Part shown: one piece after another, positions 53,314 through 64,000 of the stretch
Layout: every line of letters begins with the position of its first letter
How positions within the stretch are numbered: the stretch's first letter is position 1
Assembly: GCA_023101725.1 (NCBI GenBank)
Contig: JALJCO010001098.1
Coordinates: 930,001 to 994,000 of the forward strand
Origin: Atherinomorus stipes
Lineage: Eukaryota; Chordata; Actinopteri; Atheriniformes; Atherinidae
Reading direction: 5' to 3'
Length of the DNA: 64,000 nt
Notes under the pieces: generated by a model
What the model saw: the letters and a program-made list of their open reading frames with translations, nothing else
The model's database searches: none
What the model was told of the DNA's origin: nothing
Made by a program: the position numbers and the translations under genes

Positions 53314-54960
53314 TTCCAGGAGTACCACATCAAAATTATCCGGCACTTCGTCTCTTTACCTGAAGTCCTCCTCTCCACGGACCACCATAGCTTCTGCTGC
53401 CAGCAAACGCTCACTCATCTCTGGTACTACCTTCCACATTTTCTAGCCTTGCTTAACAGAACAAGTTATCCCCACTTTTAATGCAAAATACGGGAAAACT
53501 GTCGTGATTTCCATCACGTGGCAGAAATTTTTCCTGCCCAACACATCCGCCACTGTCAAGTACCGTCCGTTAGACGACTGACCGAAAAAAAGCACTCTCT
53601 CCGGGCAGCTTCTTCCAGCTTCCATCGGGTGATTTTCTCCTGACAGTTTGTAGCGTTGTCACCTCACTGATGTCCAGACTACTTCAAAATCACGACACTG
53701 TACCAACTACAAATACATCCATCTTTACTACTTGCTTCATCTAATTTAGGGCCACTGAGGGATCATTAATTAAATGATATTACTAACTATAATTAATCAT
53801 AATTGCAAGCACAAATAAATTATACATTTGAGATTGAATAAATTAAGTTTGGGTTATTTCAGCATTTAAACTTATAAAGGAACTTAATGTAATTCTGGTA
53901 TAGAGAAAATAATAAATGCGGAATTAATCCCATAATTAACTATTCAGTGATGAAGAATTACTATTTAACTAAGACAAGTATACTTGTCTTACAAACACTT
54001 TGTGCACCAGTGTTTAATCATATAAAATAAAATTAAATTAATTATATAGTCATAGTTGAAATGACAGTAAAAGTAAAAGTGAATCAAAGAAGAAATCTGT
54101 CTTTAGAATTTATGAAGTTATTATCCGGAAGCTACATGAGAAAATTTTTATGTCATTATTCATATTATAACAAAATCCAATAATACTAACATTAATACTA
54201 AATAAATAATCAAAAAACACTAAACAGATGTTGACATTTATTTCAGATGAAAATGTAAGCAGGCTAAAAAAAAAAACTTATTATGTAGATAAAGAAAAAG
54301 AGATAAAATTCTATATTTAAATATTTTATTAACAAACAAACCACAGTTGAGTCTTTCAGGAATCAGAACCCTAAACGCTGAAACTGTTTTGAAAAAGTAC
54401 AGCATCCACATACATCATCACACTGACACTGTGACATGCTTTAGTTGAGATCTCCATAAACTCAACAGAAAACTACTAACCAAGGTGGTCCCAAAAGATG
54501 CGTACACATCAGAACAGTAACACATTTCACTAACCAATTGATAAATTACAGTTTGTGACAAATGATACTTCCCAATCAAGTTTCCCGAACCATAGCACCA
54601 GCTGTAAGGAAAGACAGAAAAAACAAAGATCATGTTTGAATATTTCGTGTTTCTTTATCTGATATAAAGTAACATGTCCTCAAAAAATGTTTAAACTTAT
54701 TTATAAATTTTTTTTTCTGGTGTTTATTAGCTCAAATTACCTTTTATTTTTGGTAACAGCTAGTTCGAACTTCCTTTAAATATAAGGAGTATATGTGCAA
54801 CATTTTTCCGTTTTGGTTTTTGTCTTTGTGTACAATTCTCTAGAAATTAATGTATCTGTTGCTAAGGGAACTCAAATATAGGTGCCGGTCTGTTATATGT
54901 TAGCAGGCACTCCTTTAACACAAAGTAACTGTCTACATAACCTTTTCACAGATGAAATCA
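53314..54960. other. hAT interior, no gene seen
   Basis: 53320-53640 holds short frames on both strands, perhaps remnants of a transposon gene (minus strand LTVADVLGRKNFCHVMEI), unidentified. The rest is AT-rich. Confidence 0.35.
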
Positions 54961-54963
54961 CAA

Positions 54964-56119
54964 TGGCCCTCATTTATCAAACCATCGTAGAAATGATCGC
55001 ACATATGATCGTAAAAATGGTCGTACGTTGGCCCCAGTGTGATTTTTAAAACGTTGTTCACCCAATTTGTCGTACGAACAAAAGCGTCTGATAAATTCAA
55101 GCTGAAATTCATCGTCATTTAAATGTCACGTCACAGTTACGCCCTTAACAGCATAATGATGAGGCTTCACAGTGAGGTTGAGCTGTGGAGAGGAGAGATT
55201 CTGCCAAAAAGAAACTTTTGGGGGATCAAGACAGAATTCCTCATTTGTGAGGTGGGAAAGATTAAAGAGGTGTTTGGCAGCTTAAAAGCGGTCAGGACGT
55301 GAACAAAAACGCTGCACGGAAGAGGATCAGTCAGCCTCACGGGTGTGAACGACCAGCTGAGATATTAATAAAAGTCTTTCTAGGCCTGGCTGATATGGTT
55401 TATTCGTTTTATTGTTATGAAATTTAATAATGCCCACATCCGATGGCAACGTCACAATTCTTTAGTAATGGGTCAAGAAGAAGTGGTAATATGAAACAAC
55501 ACCAAAAGTGTTTCACCCCCTCCCCCTGGGGAAAGGTGAGGTGGGGAAGAGAAGGGAAGAAAAAAGATAACTTGATAGAAGTAAGGGGGTCACTGATGAG
55601 ACTATCAACTTAAAGTTGATCTATGTGGTGTGTGTAGGGGGGGAGGGCGGCGCGGCGCATCTGAGGATAAACTTAGGGGGTGAACACGCAAGGAAGGAGT
55701 GTGTGTAGTTTTTGAGTTAAAGAGCGTTTCTCCGTGGTGACACCCACCGCCGAGGAAGCAGCGCCCTGGGACGGTGTGGTGTGAGCCACCTCGTCTATGT
55801 GGAGGTTTAAAGGGGGTGAGGAGTGCAGAAGAGTGAAAGCATACCAGAACTAAGTTATGACTTTATACTGTGAGAGATGGGGATTATTGTAGTTTTTTGT
55901 ATTTGGGATGCATCTCATTACCTCTTTGCAATGGGTTCTTGTGCTGAATGTGATCTTGTTTAATGAAGTTTGTGGTTTGGTGATAAATATTTTCTGTTTG
56001 TGGTGGCTGCGCTGAAACCCTTGACCATTGCGAAGACAGGCTGTGTGAGATTTGATGTCTGGTGTTAAATGATAAAGGGGATGGAAATGGTGTGGGTGTG
56101 ATGTGATAAATGAGGGCAG
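54964..56119. mobile_element. Element with GCCCTCATTTATCA inverted ends
   Basis: GGCCCTCATTTATCAAACC at 54964 and GTGATAAATGAGGGCAGTG near 56101-56119 form inverted ends. The interior begins with ATCGTA/TCGTACG pieces. No transposase frame recognised. Confidence 0.5.
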
Positions 56120-57960
56120 TGCTTGCTAATAGATTAAAAAAAGAAAAAGAGCGTGAGAGAAAGTAAATAAAAGCTCAACGAATGGGTGAGAAAAAAAAAA
56201 GAAAGAAGGATAAGAGGGTTCGTAAAAGATCCTGGGAATAGTTTTTTATTTTATGAATGTTAATTTTATGTTATGGTGTTTGTGTGTCTTGTAGGAATAA
56301 ATAGAGTAGAGAGAACAAAACTAAAGGAATGTGCTTTGGTGTGTATGGAAGGGAGGTTTTGGTATCTTGTCTTATTTTCAATCACAGCATGTTGGTTCCT
56401 AGGTCAAATATTTAAGCCGTAAAAGGTTGTGAGATGGTGTGTTTATTCATGTAAGATTGTTTTCCTTGTTAATAACTGCAACTCGTGGAGAATAAAATAA
56501 ATTGAAAATAATTATGATAATAATAATGGGTTTAGTTAATTTCTGGATTAAAGAGGCCAGGAGCTCTCCAAAAAGGATGAAAGATACGCCCGTTAGTTGC
56601 TTCTTTAGCGTTCTTATTTGAGAAACGTTTGGCTAGCTACATTTTAGAAGGTCTAACAGAGTATCACGGGGGTGTGAAGAATGTAGGTTCTGCATGTGTG
56701 GGGTTATGGAGGTGTGGGGAAGGAAGGAGTGGGGATTGTTGGGGAAGTGTGGATTGGAAATTTAGGAGATAATAGGTGGTGTTGAGTGGTGAGGGACAAG
56801 AGGTGAGCGTGGGAGAGGAGGGTTAGAAGAAGTGGAGGTAAAAAAGTTTCTGGAGGGAAAAGGGGAAAAAAAGAAAGAAGCAAGGCAGGGCATGGCAATA
56901 AAGCGCTAAAAATGTCACAGGGTGTGGGGCTGACAGGCTGCGAGTGGTCCGAGCCGTGGGGAGCGGCGCCGGGCTAGAGAAAGGCCGTGGGCGTGTGTTG
57001 AGCAATATGATGATGCTGTGTGGCGGTGGCCGTGATTGAGGGGATTGAAGAATAGAGGATAATGTGGGATGAAAGCATGTCATACAGTGTACGTTGGGGG
57101 TGTTGGTTGTAAAAGTGTAGGATGGTTGAAGGGTTGGTAGGTGTTTGAGGAGGGTGATATATGAAGTGAAAAGGTATATGAATGGTATAGGGTATTCAGT
57201 AGTTTTGTTTGTGGTTGATAGCTTTCTAAGTAAGTAAGTTAGGGAGGCCCTTGCATATGGTAAACTTACAGATCTGTATATGGTAGTCTCAAAGAGAGAA
57301 TAAATGAGTGAGAAAAAGACTAAAATAAAATGGTGAATAGGTATTTTATTCGTTCTTTTTAGGGAAATGGGTTAAAAGTGAAGTGGGGCGTTGTTGAGGG
57401 GGGAAGTTAAAGAAGGGTCGAAAGAGTGGGTGGGTCCGAAAAAAAGTGAGTTAAGGGGCATTGGGAAGCGCGTAAAAAGGCACCAAGAAGTGACTAGGAG
57501 GACGGCGTAGAGTGTCTACTACTGGGGGGGGCAAGCTTAAAACCAAAAAAACAAAAAGGTGTTGTGATGTTCTGGAAGGTTGACAAAAAATAGACATCAT
57601 TCTAAAGAATTAACCCTCTGAGAAGGGCTAAAGAAGAAGTATATATATAATAGAATTATATGATATATTTGTTGTTGTGGTTGAAGAGTAAAGTACATGC
57701 CAAAATAGGCCCCAGGAAGTGTAGGGTAGTGTGCTAATTTGTGGGCTGTTTTTTTTTTTATTTTTTTATGTTATTTGTATTTTTTCCTCTTAAATTGGAG
57801 GGTATGAAAATTTTGAGGACAATTGTATGTGTCTGCAGCTGTTCATGTGCAAATCTGCCAGCAAGTAAGGAGGCCTTAATGTAGCTTACAATCATATTAC
57901 CTGGGGTTTTATTGTTATTTTACATGGTTACCTAGGTCGTATTACTGGTTGTAGGTTAAT
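55430..57960 (+). other. G-over-C skewed stretch
   Basis: The plus strand is rich in G and T/A runs and visibly poor in C over about 2.5 kb (for example TGTGGGGTTATGGAGGTGTG). Minus-strand Pro/Ser/Leu-rich frames (56704-57083) are by-products. It could be a transposon interior with strand-biased mutation or an error-rich consensus. No gene. Confidence 0.5.
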
Positions 57961-60079
57961 AGTTGTAAGATGGTTAGTATGGTGTAAGAGTAAAGTTATA
58001 GGGTTGCACCTGGTTGCACAATGTATCCCGTCCCATTTTGTTTACTTTGGTTTGAAAAGTATGTTGTGTGTGTCAGTGAGGAGACACGGGGGCCGTCTCC
58101 AGGGCTGCTGTTAGCCCAGCACCTCTTCCCTCCCCCGTCTCTCCTCCCCCGTCTCTCACCTCCTGCGCCCCCCCCCGCTCTCCGGCCCCGCACAGCAAAC
58201 CCCAGTAAGAAACGGGAAAGAGTATGATAGCGTCCAGAGGAAAAGAGGCGAAATTTCTTGCTGAGAAGAAAATGTCATTCTAATAGTGGTCCGTGTGTCC
58301 AGGTTGTTGCCGCTCCAAATCGTGAAAGGATTACTTATGCATTCTTTCCCGGTGGTGCGCGGCTCCTCATTAGAATAATCCCCGATATCAAAATCAAGCC
58401 GCAATAACCGCCGTCCTTCCTTCTCTGCCGGCATCATGAACGCGGCGTTAGCAACAAGCGGCATAATGAGATATAACCGCACCGTTAAGACTTTAGCGGC
58501 GGTCCTAGGTGTGTTACTTTACGTCAAGATAACACACGGTTAAAATTAACTGAGTTTTGAACAACAACATAACCAGACTGTTAAAGTTCGGTCGGCTAAA
58601 TGTTTTAGCGGCTGGTTAAAAGATAGCGGGTTTTGAACAACTGGGCCCTGTTATTCTTCTACTCCTCATACAGACACGGACAAACATGTCTGTACCTTTC
58701 TGTTACTGACAGAAAAACATACAATAACAAGTCACTGCAATAACCTGAAACAACTAAAATGATAATAAAATGAAAGACAAAATTTTGTCAGTGTTTGCTT
58801 TTTCATAATTTCATGTAGACTCTTACAGATGTTCTACTCATACTCGATCATACCTTGTTTATGATCCGTCTGTCTCTAGTTCATGATGAAAGACTTTGGC
58901 TGAGGTCCTGCTGGTTGTCATCTTTTGGGAGTTCTAACAATCTACACAGAGGACAGACAGCTCAGAATAATTCATTTTCTATATCACCACAATGATAATA
59001 AAGTGACGTTTACCTTGAACATGAACAGACTGTTGCAGCGTCTCATCGTGTTGGTCTGTGCTGGTGCTCATGAACGGACATATGGGACTAGAGCATAAGG
59101 TTCACAAACATGTTTAGTACCAATATCAAACGCTTTACTCTCCAAACATGGTTTAATAATTGTAATGTAATTGAAATGTAATTTCGGCTACTTGTTGGAA
59201 TATTTTAAATGAGCTAGCTTAAATTAAACTGAAGTAAATAGTAGGCTTGTTGTTGACAAAACAACAACCAGAAAAACAACTTTGGCTTTATTTGACAGAC
59301 TACGCCCCTTGAGACATCACAAGTAGTTATAGTCGCGGTATTAAACCGCGTTTGTAACCTCAAATGACAGACGTAGGTTATTACTGAATGATTAGCTAAC
59401 TGAATTTAGCAAGACGATTAGCCTAGCATACCAAACAAGAATTCTTGGCAAACATTGGGGGGGGGGGACTAAACAAAAAACACCAAACTATAATACCGAC
59501 AACATTAACGCTATAAAGAAAACATTTTGAGAAACTGGAAATTTTAATAACTACCTTCCAACAGATTTATTCCACCGTGTCGAAGCCGTGTACACCGAGA
59601 GCTCCTGTTGCTGCAGCAGCCGTTGAGGAATTACGGCGCTCGTGCACTTTGATGTCCACGTCACCAAGCACTGGGGTGGGATGAGGGCGATATGATTGTG
59701 AAACAAGTAATTTTACTTCGAAGTCATTAAATAAAGCGAATACATTATTATGGATGGATGGTATTGCTGCAGAGTGATGAGACGAATAAAACTGAGGGAA
59801 TGATGCTCCTAATAAGTTAATAAGTGTCCGGAAGAAATCAGTGCTTTCGTGTCCTCTCTCCCGGTACTGGACAATGACAACGTGTTGATTAGTCCATTCT
59901 AAACATGACCAAGTAGTTAATACTTTCCTCTAATTCTCCTTACAAGCGAGGGAAACTTCCAACAGGCCAGAAAATGTGATACAGCCCGAGAAATAAATTT
60001 TTGTTGGCAGAAGAGGCTGTGGTGGTCTGAGGAGAAGTGAAATTGGTTGTGGGAAGGGTGTCCGAAGGTTAGCCCAAGT
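57961..60079. other. hAT interior, no gene identified
   Basis: 58070-58520 is CpG-containing with frames on both strands lacking domains. 58500-58650 resembles an end of a Harbinger-type element (GGTTTTGAACAACTGGGCCC). A G run at 59457-59467 and a CpG patch at 59570-59650 follow. No exon set could be supported. Confidence 0.35.
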
Positions 60080-60905
60080 ACCTCAGCTAACTTTGGCGGA
60101 ACGTTCGCTGAAGTTCACACTTCAACCTTTAAGAAACGTTTGGGGAACGTTCTCCGAACGTCCAGGCAACGGTAGCTGAAGGTCACACTGCAACCTCCCA
60201 GCAACTTTTAAGTAACGTTCGCGGAACATTCTCCGAACGTCAAGCTATTGTTTGCTGAAGTCGCGGTGCGACCTTTAAGGAATGTTTGGAGAACGTTCTC
60301 CAAACGTCCAGGCAACGTTTGCTGAGGGTCACGCTGCAACCTCAGAGCAACTTTTAACGAACGCTCTCCAAACGTTCTCCAAACGTCCAGGCAACGTTTG
60401 CTGAAGGTTGCGGTGCAACCTTTAAGGAATGTTTAGGGAACGTTCTCCAAACGTCCAGGCAACGTTTGCTGAGGGTCACGCTGCAACCTCCCTGCAACTT
60501 TTAACGAACGTTTCCGGAACGTTCTACAAACGTCCAGGCAACGTTTGCTGAGGGTCACACTGCAACCTCCCAGCAACTTTTAACGAACGTTTCCGGAACG
60601 TTCTCCGAACGTCCAGGCAATGTCTGCGGAAGGTCGCTGTGCAACCTTTAAGGAATGTTCGGGGAACGTTCTCCGAACGTCCAGGCAACATTCACTGAAG
60701 GTCGTGCTGCAACCTCCCAGCAACTTTTAACAAACGTTCGCAGAACGTTCTCTGAACGTCCCCTTAAGGTTATATAATGCAACCTGTAGGGGACGTTTAG
60801 ATAACGTTTGCAGAACATTCCTTAGAGTTCACAGCTGTGTAACCATTAGGGAACCTTCAGGCAACGTTCCCGCAACGTTGCCTGAAGGTCACTGTTTGTT
60901 GGGAA
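60080..60905 (+). repeat. AACGTT minisatellite, period about 75-80 bp
   Basis: About ten units combining GAACGTTCTCC(A/G)AACGTC, CAGGCAACGTTTGCTGAGGG, CTGCAACCTCC and AGCAACTTTTAACGAACG. Two unit types partly alternate (CTGCAACCTCCCAGCAAC and GTGCAACCTTTAAGGAATG). It starts CAGCTAACTTTGGCGGAACG and ends CACTGTTTGTTGGG, close to the termini of the MITE at 53042-53313. Confidence 0.8.
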
Positions 60906-61250
60906 GGAGTCAAAGTGGTACAGAAATATTACCGGTGAGTAAATGAACATCTAAACTCCTAGAAACAAGGTCCAGGTTGAAAAAAAGAGAGTTACCCTTT
61001 AAGTTCTTGCCTTTTGAGGATTCATTAGTTTAATCATGTTTTTGTTACACTGAACTGATTGCTTCCCTGTATTTTTATGGGGAAATGCTGCATGGAAAAC
61101 ACATGAAAAAAAAATCTCATTTTAAATCGCAACTGCAATATTAGTGAAAAAAAATGCAATGAATTTTTCTTCTGAAAATCGTTCAGCCCTAGTATTCAGA
61201 TTACATCGGCGTAGGGCTTAGCAATATAGCCTGTAACTGACACAGCAATG

Positions 61251-61537
61251 TTTGTTTGTAGGGCTGGGAAAAAAATATCATTACACTGAAATATCGCAAT
61301 ATTTTCATATGCAGATTTCATATAGATATTTTTAAAATGAGATATTGATCTATTTTACCAACGACATCTCGGAGATTTCATTGTTATTTTACAAAATCTC
61401 ACGAGATTTCACGAAAAAACGTGAGATTTCGTTGGTAAAATGGATCAATATCGCATTTTTATATATCAACATGATAGCATATGAAAATATCGTGATATTT
61501 CAGTGTAACGATATTTTCTCCCAGCCCTATTTGTTTG
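61251..61537. mobile_element. hAT-type MITE, 271 bp
   Basis: The element is 61259-61529, TAGGGCTGGGAAAAAAATAT to TCTCCCAGCCCTA, with long inverted arms (ACACTGAAATATCGCAATAT). It is flanked by the exact 8-bp duplication TTTGTTTG (61251-61258, 61530-61537). The same family is nested in the tapbp-intron hAT at 30823-31247. Confidence 0.85.
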
Positions 61538-63220
61538 GCTTTATCCTGATTCCTGTTAAAACACTGTTGACAAACAAACAAATTGAATTGAATTCAGAAA
61601 TATGAATAAAAACCACCAGTAAAATTTAAGTAAACTTTGTTAAAGGAGAAAAATCACAATAAAGTGGAATTACTGTAAGAAACCTTTAACTTAACTTTAA
61701 ATCGGGAACCTGTGCTCTTTAGGGTTTTTTTTTTCTGAAAATAAAAAAAACAGTGTTTCCCCTTCCATTATAGTGGGGGTAGCCCCACCCCAAACAGAAC
61801 TCCCAACCACCCCTTGAAGATCCAAATAATCATATTTTCTACCTTTACGCTTTTAATAGGCTATCTTATATTTTTTCCATTCAATTATTTTATACTTAAA
61901 TATGACTTTCTTTTCATTATATTCAGCTTATTTTAATTTTGCACCAGATCACAAGAAAATTCATCTTAGGTTCTGTTTCCTTTAAAGCAGGTTTATGATT
62001 TGTCATTTAAGTATAAAAACTAAACAGCCTGATGTTTTATCTTTTACGTCAACATGCAATTACGTCACATCTTGTCTCTACACACAGTGACACGCACACA
62101 CAGGCGAGATGCTTTTCCACCAGCACACAGAGAGCACATGTTGGAAATTGTTGTATCAACCTCATGAAAACAGACAAAAATATCTAGTTTTATAAACACC
62201 TCAAGGGTGTAAAACACTCCCTTTCTGTGAGGAGCGACTGGAGGAGGAGAAACAGGGGGAGGAGTTCTCCTGCATCGGTATAGTAAGAATATCTTGTCCA
62301 TTAGGAAACAAGTAGAGTTGAACAACCAGTCTCCTTGTTTATGTCATTTCTGAGATGTATTACAGCTTAAAATGATGTCTCACATTCAGCTTCCATCTCT
62401 TAAAGCCGATAAATCAGTCTGCTAGCTAGCTGCGTATTCCATGCTTCTTTCCTGCGTCTCCTGAAACAACAACACACATGCTGTTGATCTGTGAGGGAGA
62501 AGCTAAACAATGAAGAAAATCCCATGAAGATGGTTTAAAACACTGCCGTGACAGTTTGTATCAGTACATATAGCTATTTCATTTATTGCACGTAAAACAT
62601 TTCAGGATAGTTTATCTGCTATTTTGCCCTCCCCTGCTTTGAGATTTTAATGTTTTTTTTCTTCAGTTATACCTTAGAAATTGAGTGGATTACAGTTTTT
62701 ATCAGTTGTTTTTCTGCAATTCTCACAAGCTTCATATTTGCATAACTATAAGTTCAAACTCAACAACAATTAGTCATTTGTGAACATCAAAGCATCATTT
62801 GTCATTTCATTGATCAAATTGCAAATGCTTTTTGACATGTAGCATTTGCTTACATACAGTTCTCTATCATTTCATGACTTTATCATTTGCTTTGGTCCCA
62901 CAGTCAAAACTAGATATTCTGACAGCAGAATAGTCCGTCCCCACAAAACTAATAGCCTTCATTTCATTGCTTGAGTCATGACGAGCAAAAGAGAAAATCT
63001 AGTTATGAAAATTTGTCAAGTAGATGTTCTACATACAGTATATTTATAATTCTTTTCCTGGAATGTGTCCTAAATTGAACATTTGGTCACAGCTGATCCT
63101 TTTCATTGATTAGAAGATGGGTGAAGCGTTAGTTGTAACCAATGATGAGACATTTTCCCAGTCATTCTAAATCCCATCAACCCTCAACTGGGAAGCAATA
63201 TGAACCAAGCAAGACATAGT
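61538..63220. other. No gene seen; one hAT-like end
   Basis: CAGTGTTTCCCCTTCC at about 61750 resembles a Charlie-type hAT terminus without a partner. The minus-strand frame at 62065 has no domain. The rest is AT-rich. Confidence 0.4.
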
Positions 63221-63229
63221 GTGTACCTT

Positions 63230-63989
63230 TTCTACAATACTGGGGTAAAGAAATGGAAGGCCAGCGTCAAGGAAGATGGGATGAGGATATGTGGGGAGGA
63301 AGGAGAAGAGGAAGATGAGGCCATGTACATATGGGCAGACTCCAGATGAATTAGGGCTACACTTGTGGACCATGTTCAGAGATCCACTGTGAATTCACAA
63401 ATCCAAACATTTCTTTGGGAAAACAAGTTAGTAAAGTATTGTGCAGTTATCCAAAAACTTGTAATGTACAGAAATACATGCAGTCGTATTTCATGCGTAC
63501 TGTGCATTACTGAAATTTTACTCTGCAGGTTTGCAAGACAACCCAGAGAAGGTGATAGTATGTTCAGTCACATCCAGGTCAGTAAAATGTATGTGTATGA
63601 GGCAGGACAAATGAAGGGCCTGGGCAGGGTTTGATCTCCTGACTTCCAGGTGAGAGTCAAACAAACTAACCACCAAAGGGGAATACCTGTGGTCAAGCAG
63701 CCAGGGAAAGATGATCTGCTGGAGGCAGAGAGACAGGACATCAACTGTCACATACTGTTACAGCAGTATATTGTTTACAATGATCCACAACTCTACCAAA
63801 GGGTTTATACTTGAATTTTGTTCTAAAGAAGTGACTGAAGTGTTTGTTTTGTTCTGCAGTTTGTACTATTTGTGTTGAGAAACACATTAACTGTTGTGCA
63901 AATATGAATTCTGTTGTGAGAATTTCACCAAAGCAACTGAGAAAAACTGTAAGCAAACAATATTCATTGCAGTCTACAGCAACATCCAT
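63230..63989 (+). pseudogene. Tc1/mariner-type (IS630-like) transposon relic
   Basis: Near 63343-63430 the plus strand reads IRATLVDHVQRSTV, then QTFLWENK, after one stop. This matches the helix-turn-helix part of a fish IS630-type transposase family (EIRATIVDHV, then FTV and RTFR.EN), with an internal deletion. The downstream DNA resembles the 3' part of such elements. Dead. Family identity is from memory and should be searched. Confidence 0.45.
63615..63682 (-). repeat. tRNA-like SINE head (minus)
   Basis: On the minus strand TTGGTGGTTAGTTTG (A-box-like) is followed by GGAGATCAAACC (B-box-like) at tRNA spacing. A tRNA-derived SINE head is likelier than a functional tRNA. Confidence 0.35.
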
Positions 63990-64000
63990 TATTTGCTTCC

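Larger units (their letters stand above)
52452..61199 (+). mobile_element. Composite hAT element, about 8.7 kb
   Basis: Left end TAGAGCTGAACAATTAATCG at 52460, right end AAAATCGTTCAGCCCTA ending at 61191, imperfect inverted repeats. Flanks are GCATTCAG (52452-52459) and GTATTCAG (61192-61199), an 8-bp target duplication with one difference. A BED-finger relic typical of hAT transposases lies just inside the left end. Much of the interior is other nested elements. Confidence 0.55.

Noticed and set aside
56704..57083. Minus-strand Pro/Ser/Leu-rich frames
   Set aside because: They are a by-product of the G-rich plus strand; low complexity, no domain.

Overview
The window looks like nuclear DNA from a teleost fish, probably a percomorph. 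It holds split genes with GT-AG introns, U-lineage-type MHC class I domains, a tapasin gene (TAPBP), and many fish-type repeats: L1- and L2-like LINE pieces, hAT and PIF/Harbinger-like DNA elements, MITEs, microsatellites and long poly-G tracts. It is a stretch of the MHC class I region with few genes and many transposons. All exon calls were made by reading splice sites, codon phase and domain motifs by eye; no database search was run.

Layout: (1) 1-3.1 kb is an unassigned CpG-containing stretch followed by a minus-strand L1-like LINE remnant. (2) 3.2-10.5 kb is class I gene 1 (plus strand): alpha2, a frameshifted alpha3, TM, and a cytoplasmic tail whose 18-bp exon has been tandemly duplicated with its flanking intron. 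Its alpha1 is not in the window. (3) 10.8-15.3 kb is mostly mobile DNA, including a broken YqaJ/SWIM-type transposon gene and a 3'-flank module shared with gene 3. (4) 16.0-19.2 kb holds class I debris: a broken alpha3, a TM-like exon and an orphan class I promoter. (5) 21.4-28.4 kb is class I gene 2 (plus), complete from leader to poly(A), with one extra base at the TM/tail junction as assembled. (6) 29.3-33.6 kb is TAPBP (minus), eight coding exons and 441 codons, intact. (7) 33.67-36.65 kb is a large palindromic hAT-like element inserted 53 bp upstream of the TAPBP start codon. It separates the coding region from an ISRE at 36.70 kb, and a Harbinger-like element (36.8-38.6 kb) lies just beyond. 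(8) 39-46 kb is repeats. (9) 46.3-49.5 kb is class I gene 3 (plus): good promoter, leader, alpha1 and 3' module, with the middle missing. (10) 52.5-61.2 kb is a probable composite hAT of about 8.7 kb with nested elements and an expanded AACGTT minisatellite. (11) 61-64 kb is smaller elements and a Tc1/mariner-type relic.

How the genes relate: class I heavy chains present peptide at the cell surface, and tapasin is the ER chaperone that bridges class I to the TAP transporter and ERp57 and edits peptide loading, so their linkage is functionally coherent. Genes 2 and 3 share an upstream module of an ISRE-like site about 60-65 bp before a CCAAT/Y-box-like site, itself 115-130 bp before the ATG. 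A decayed copy lies at 19.0-19.1 kb. TAPBP has its own ISRE, now about 3 kb away.

Caution: the frame breaks in genes 2 and 3 fall in homopolymers, and the window has implausibly long G runs. Some pseudogene calls may therefore be assembly errors. I found no clearly novel coding system. The strongest candidates for follow-up are the TAPBP promoter split, the gene 1 tail-exon duplication, and the AACGTT MITE that seems to have grown into a minisatellite.
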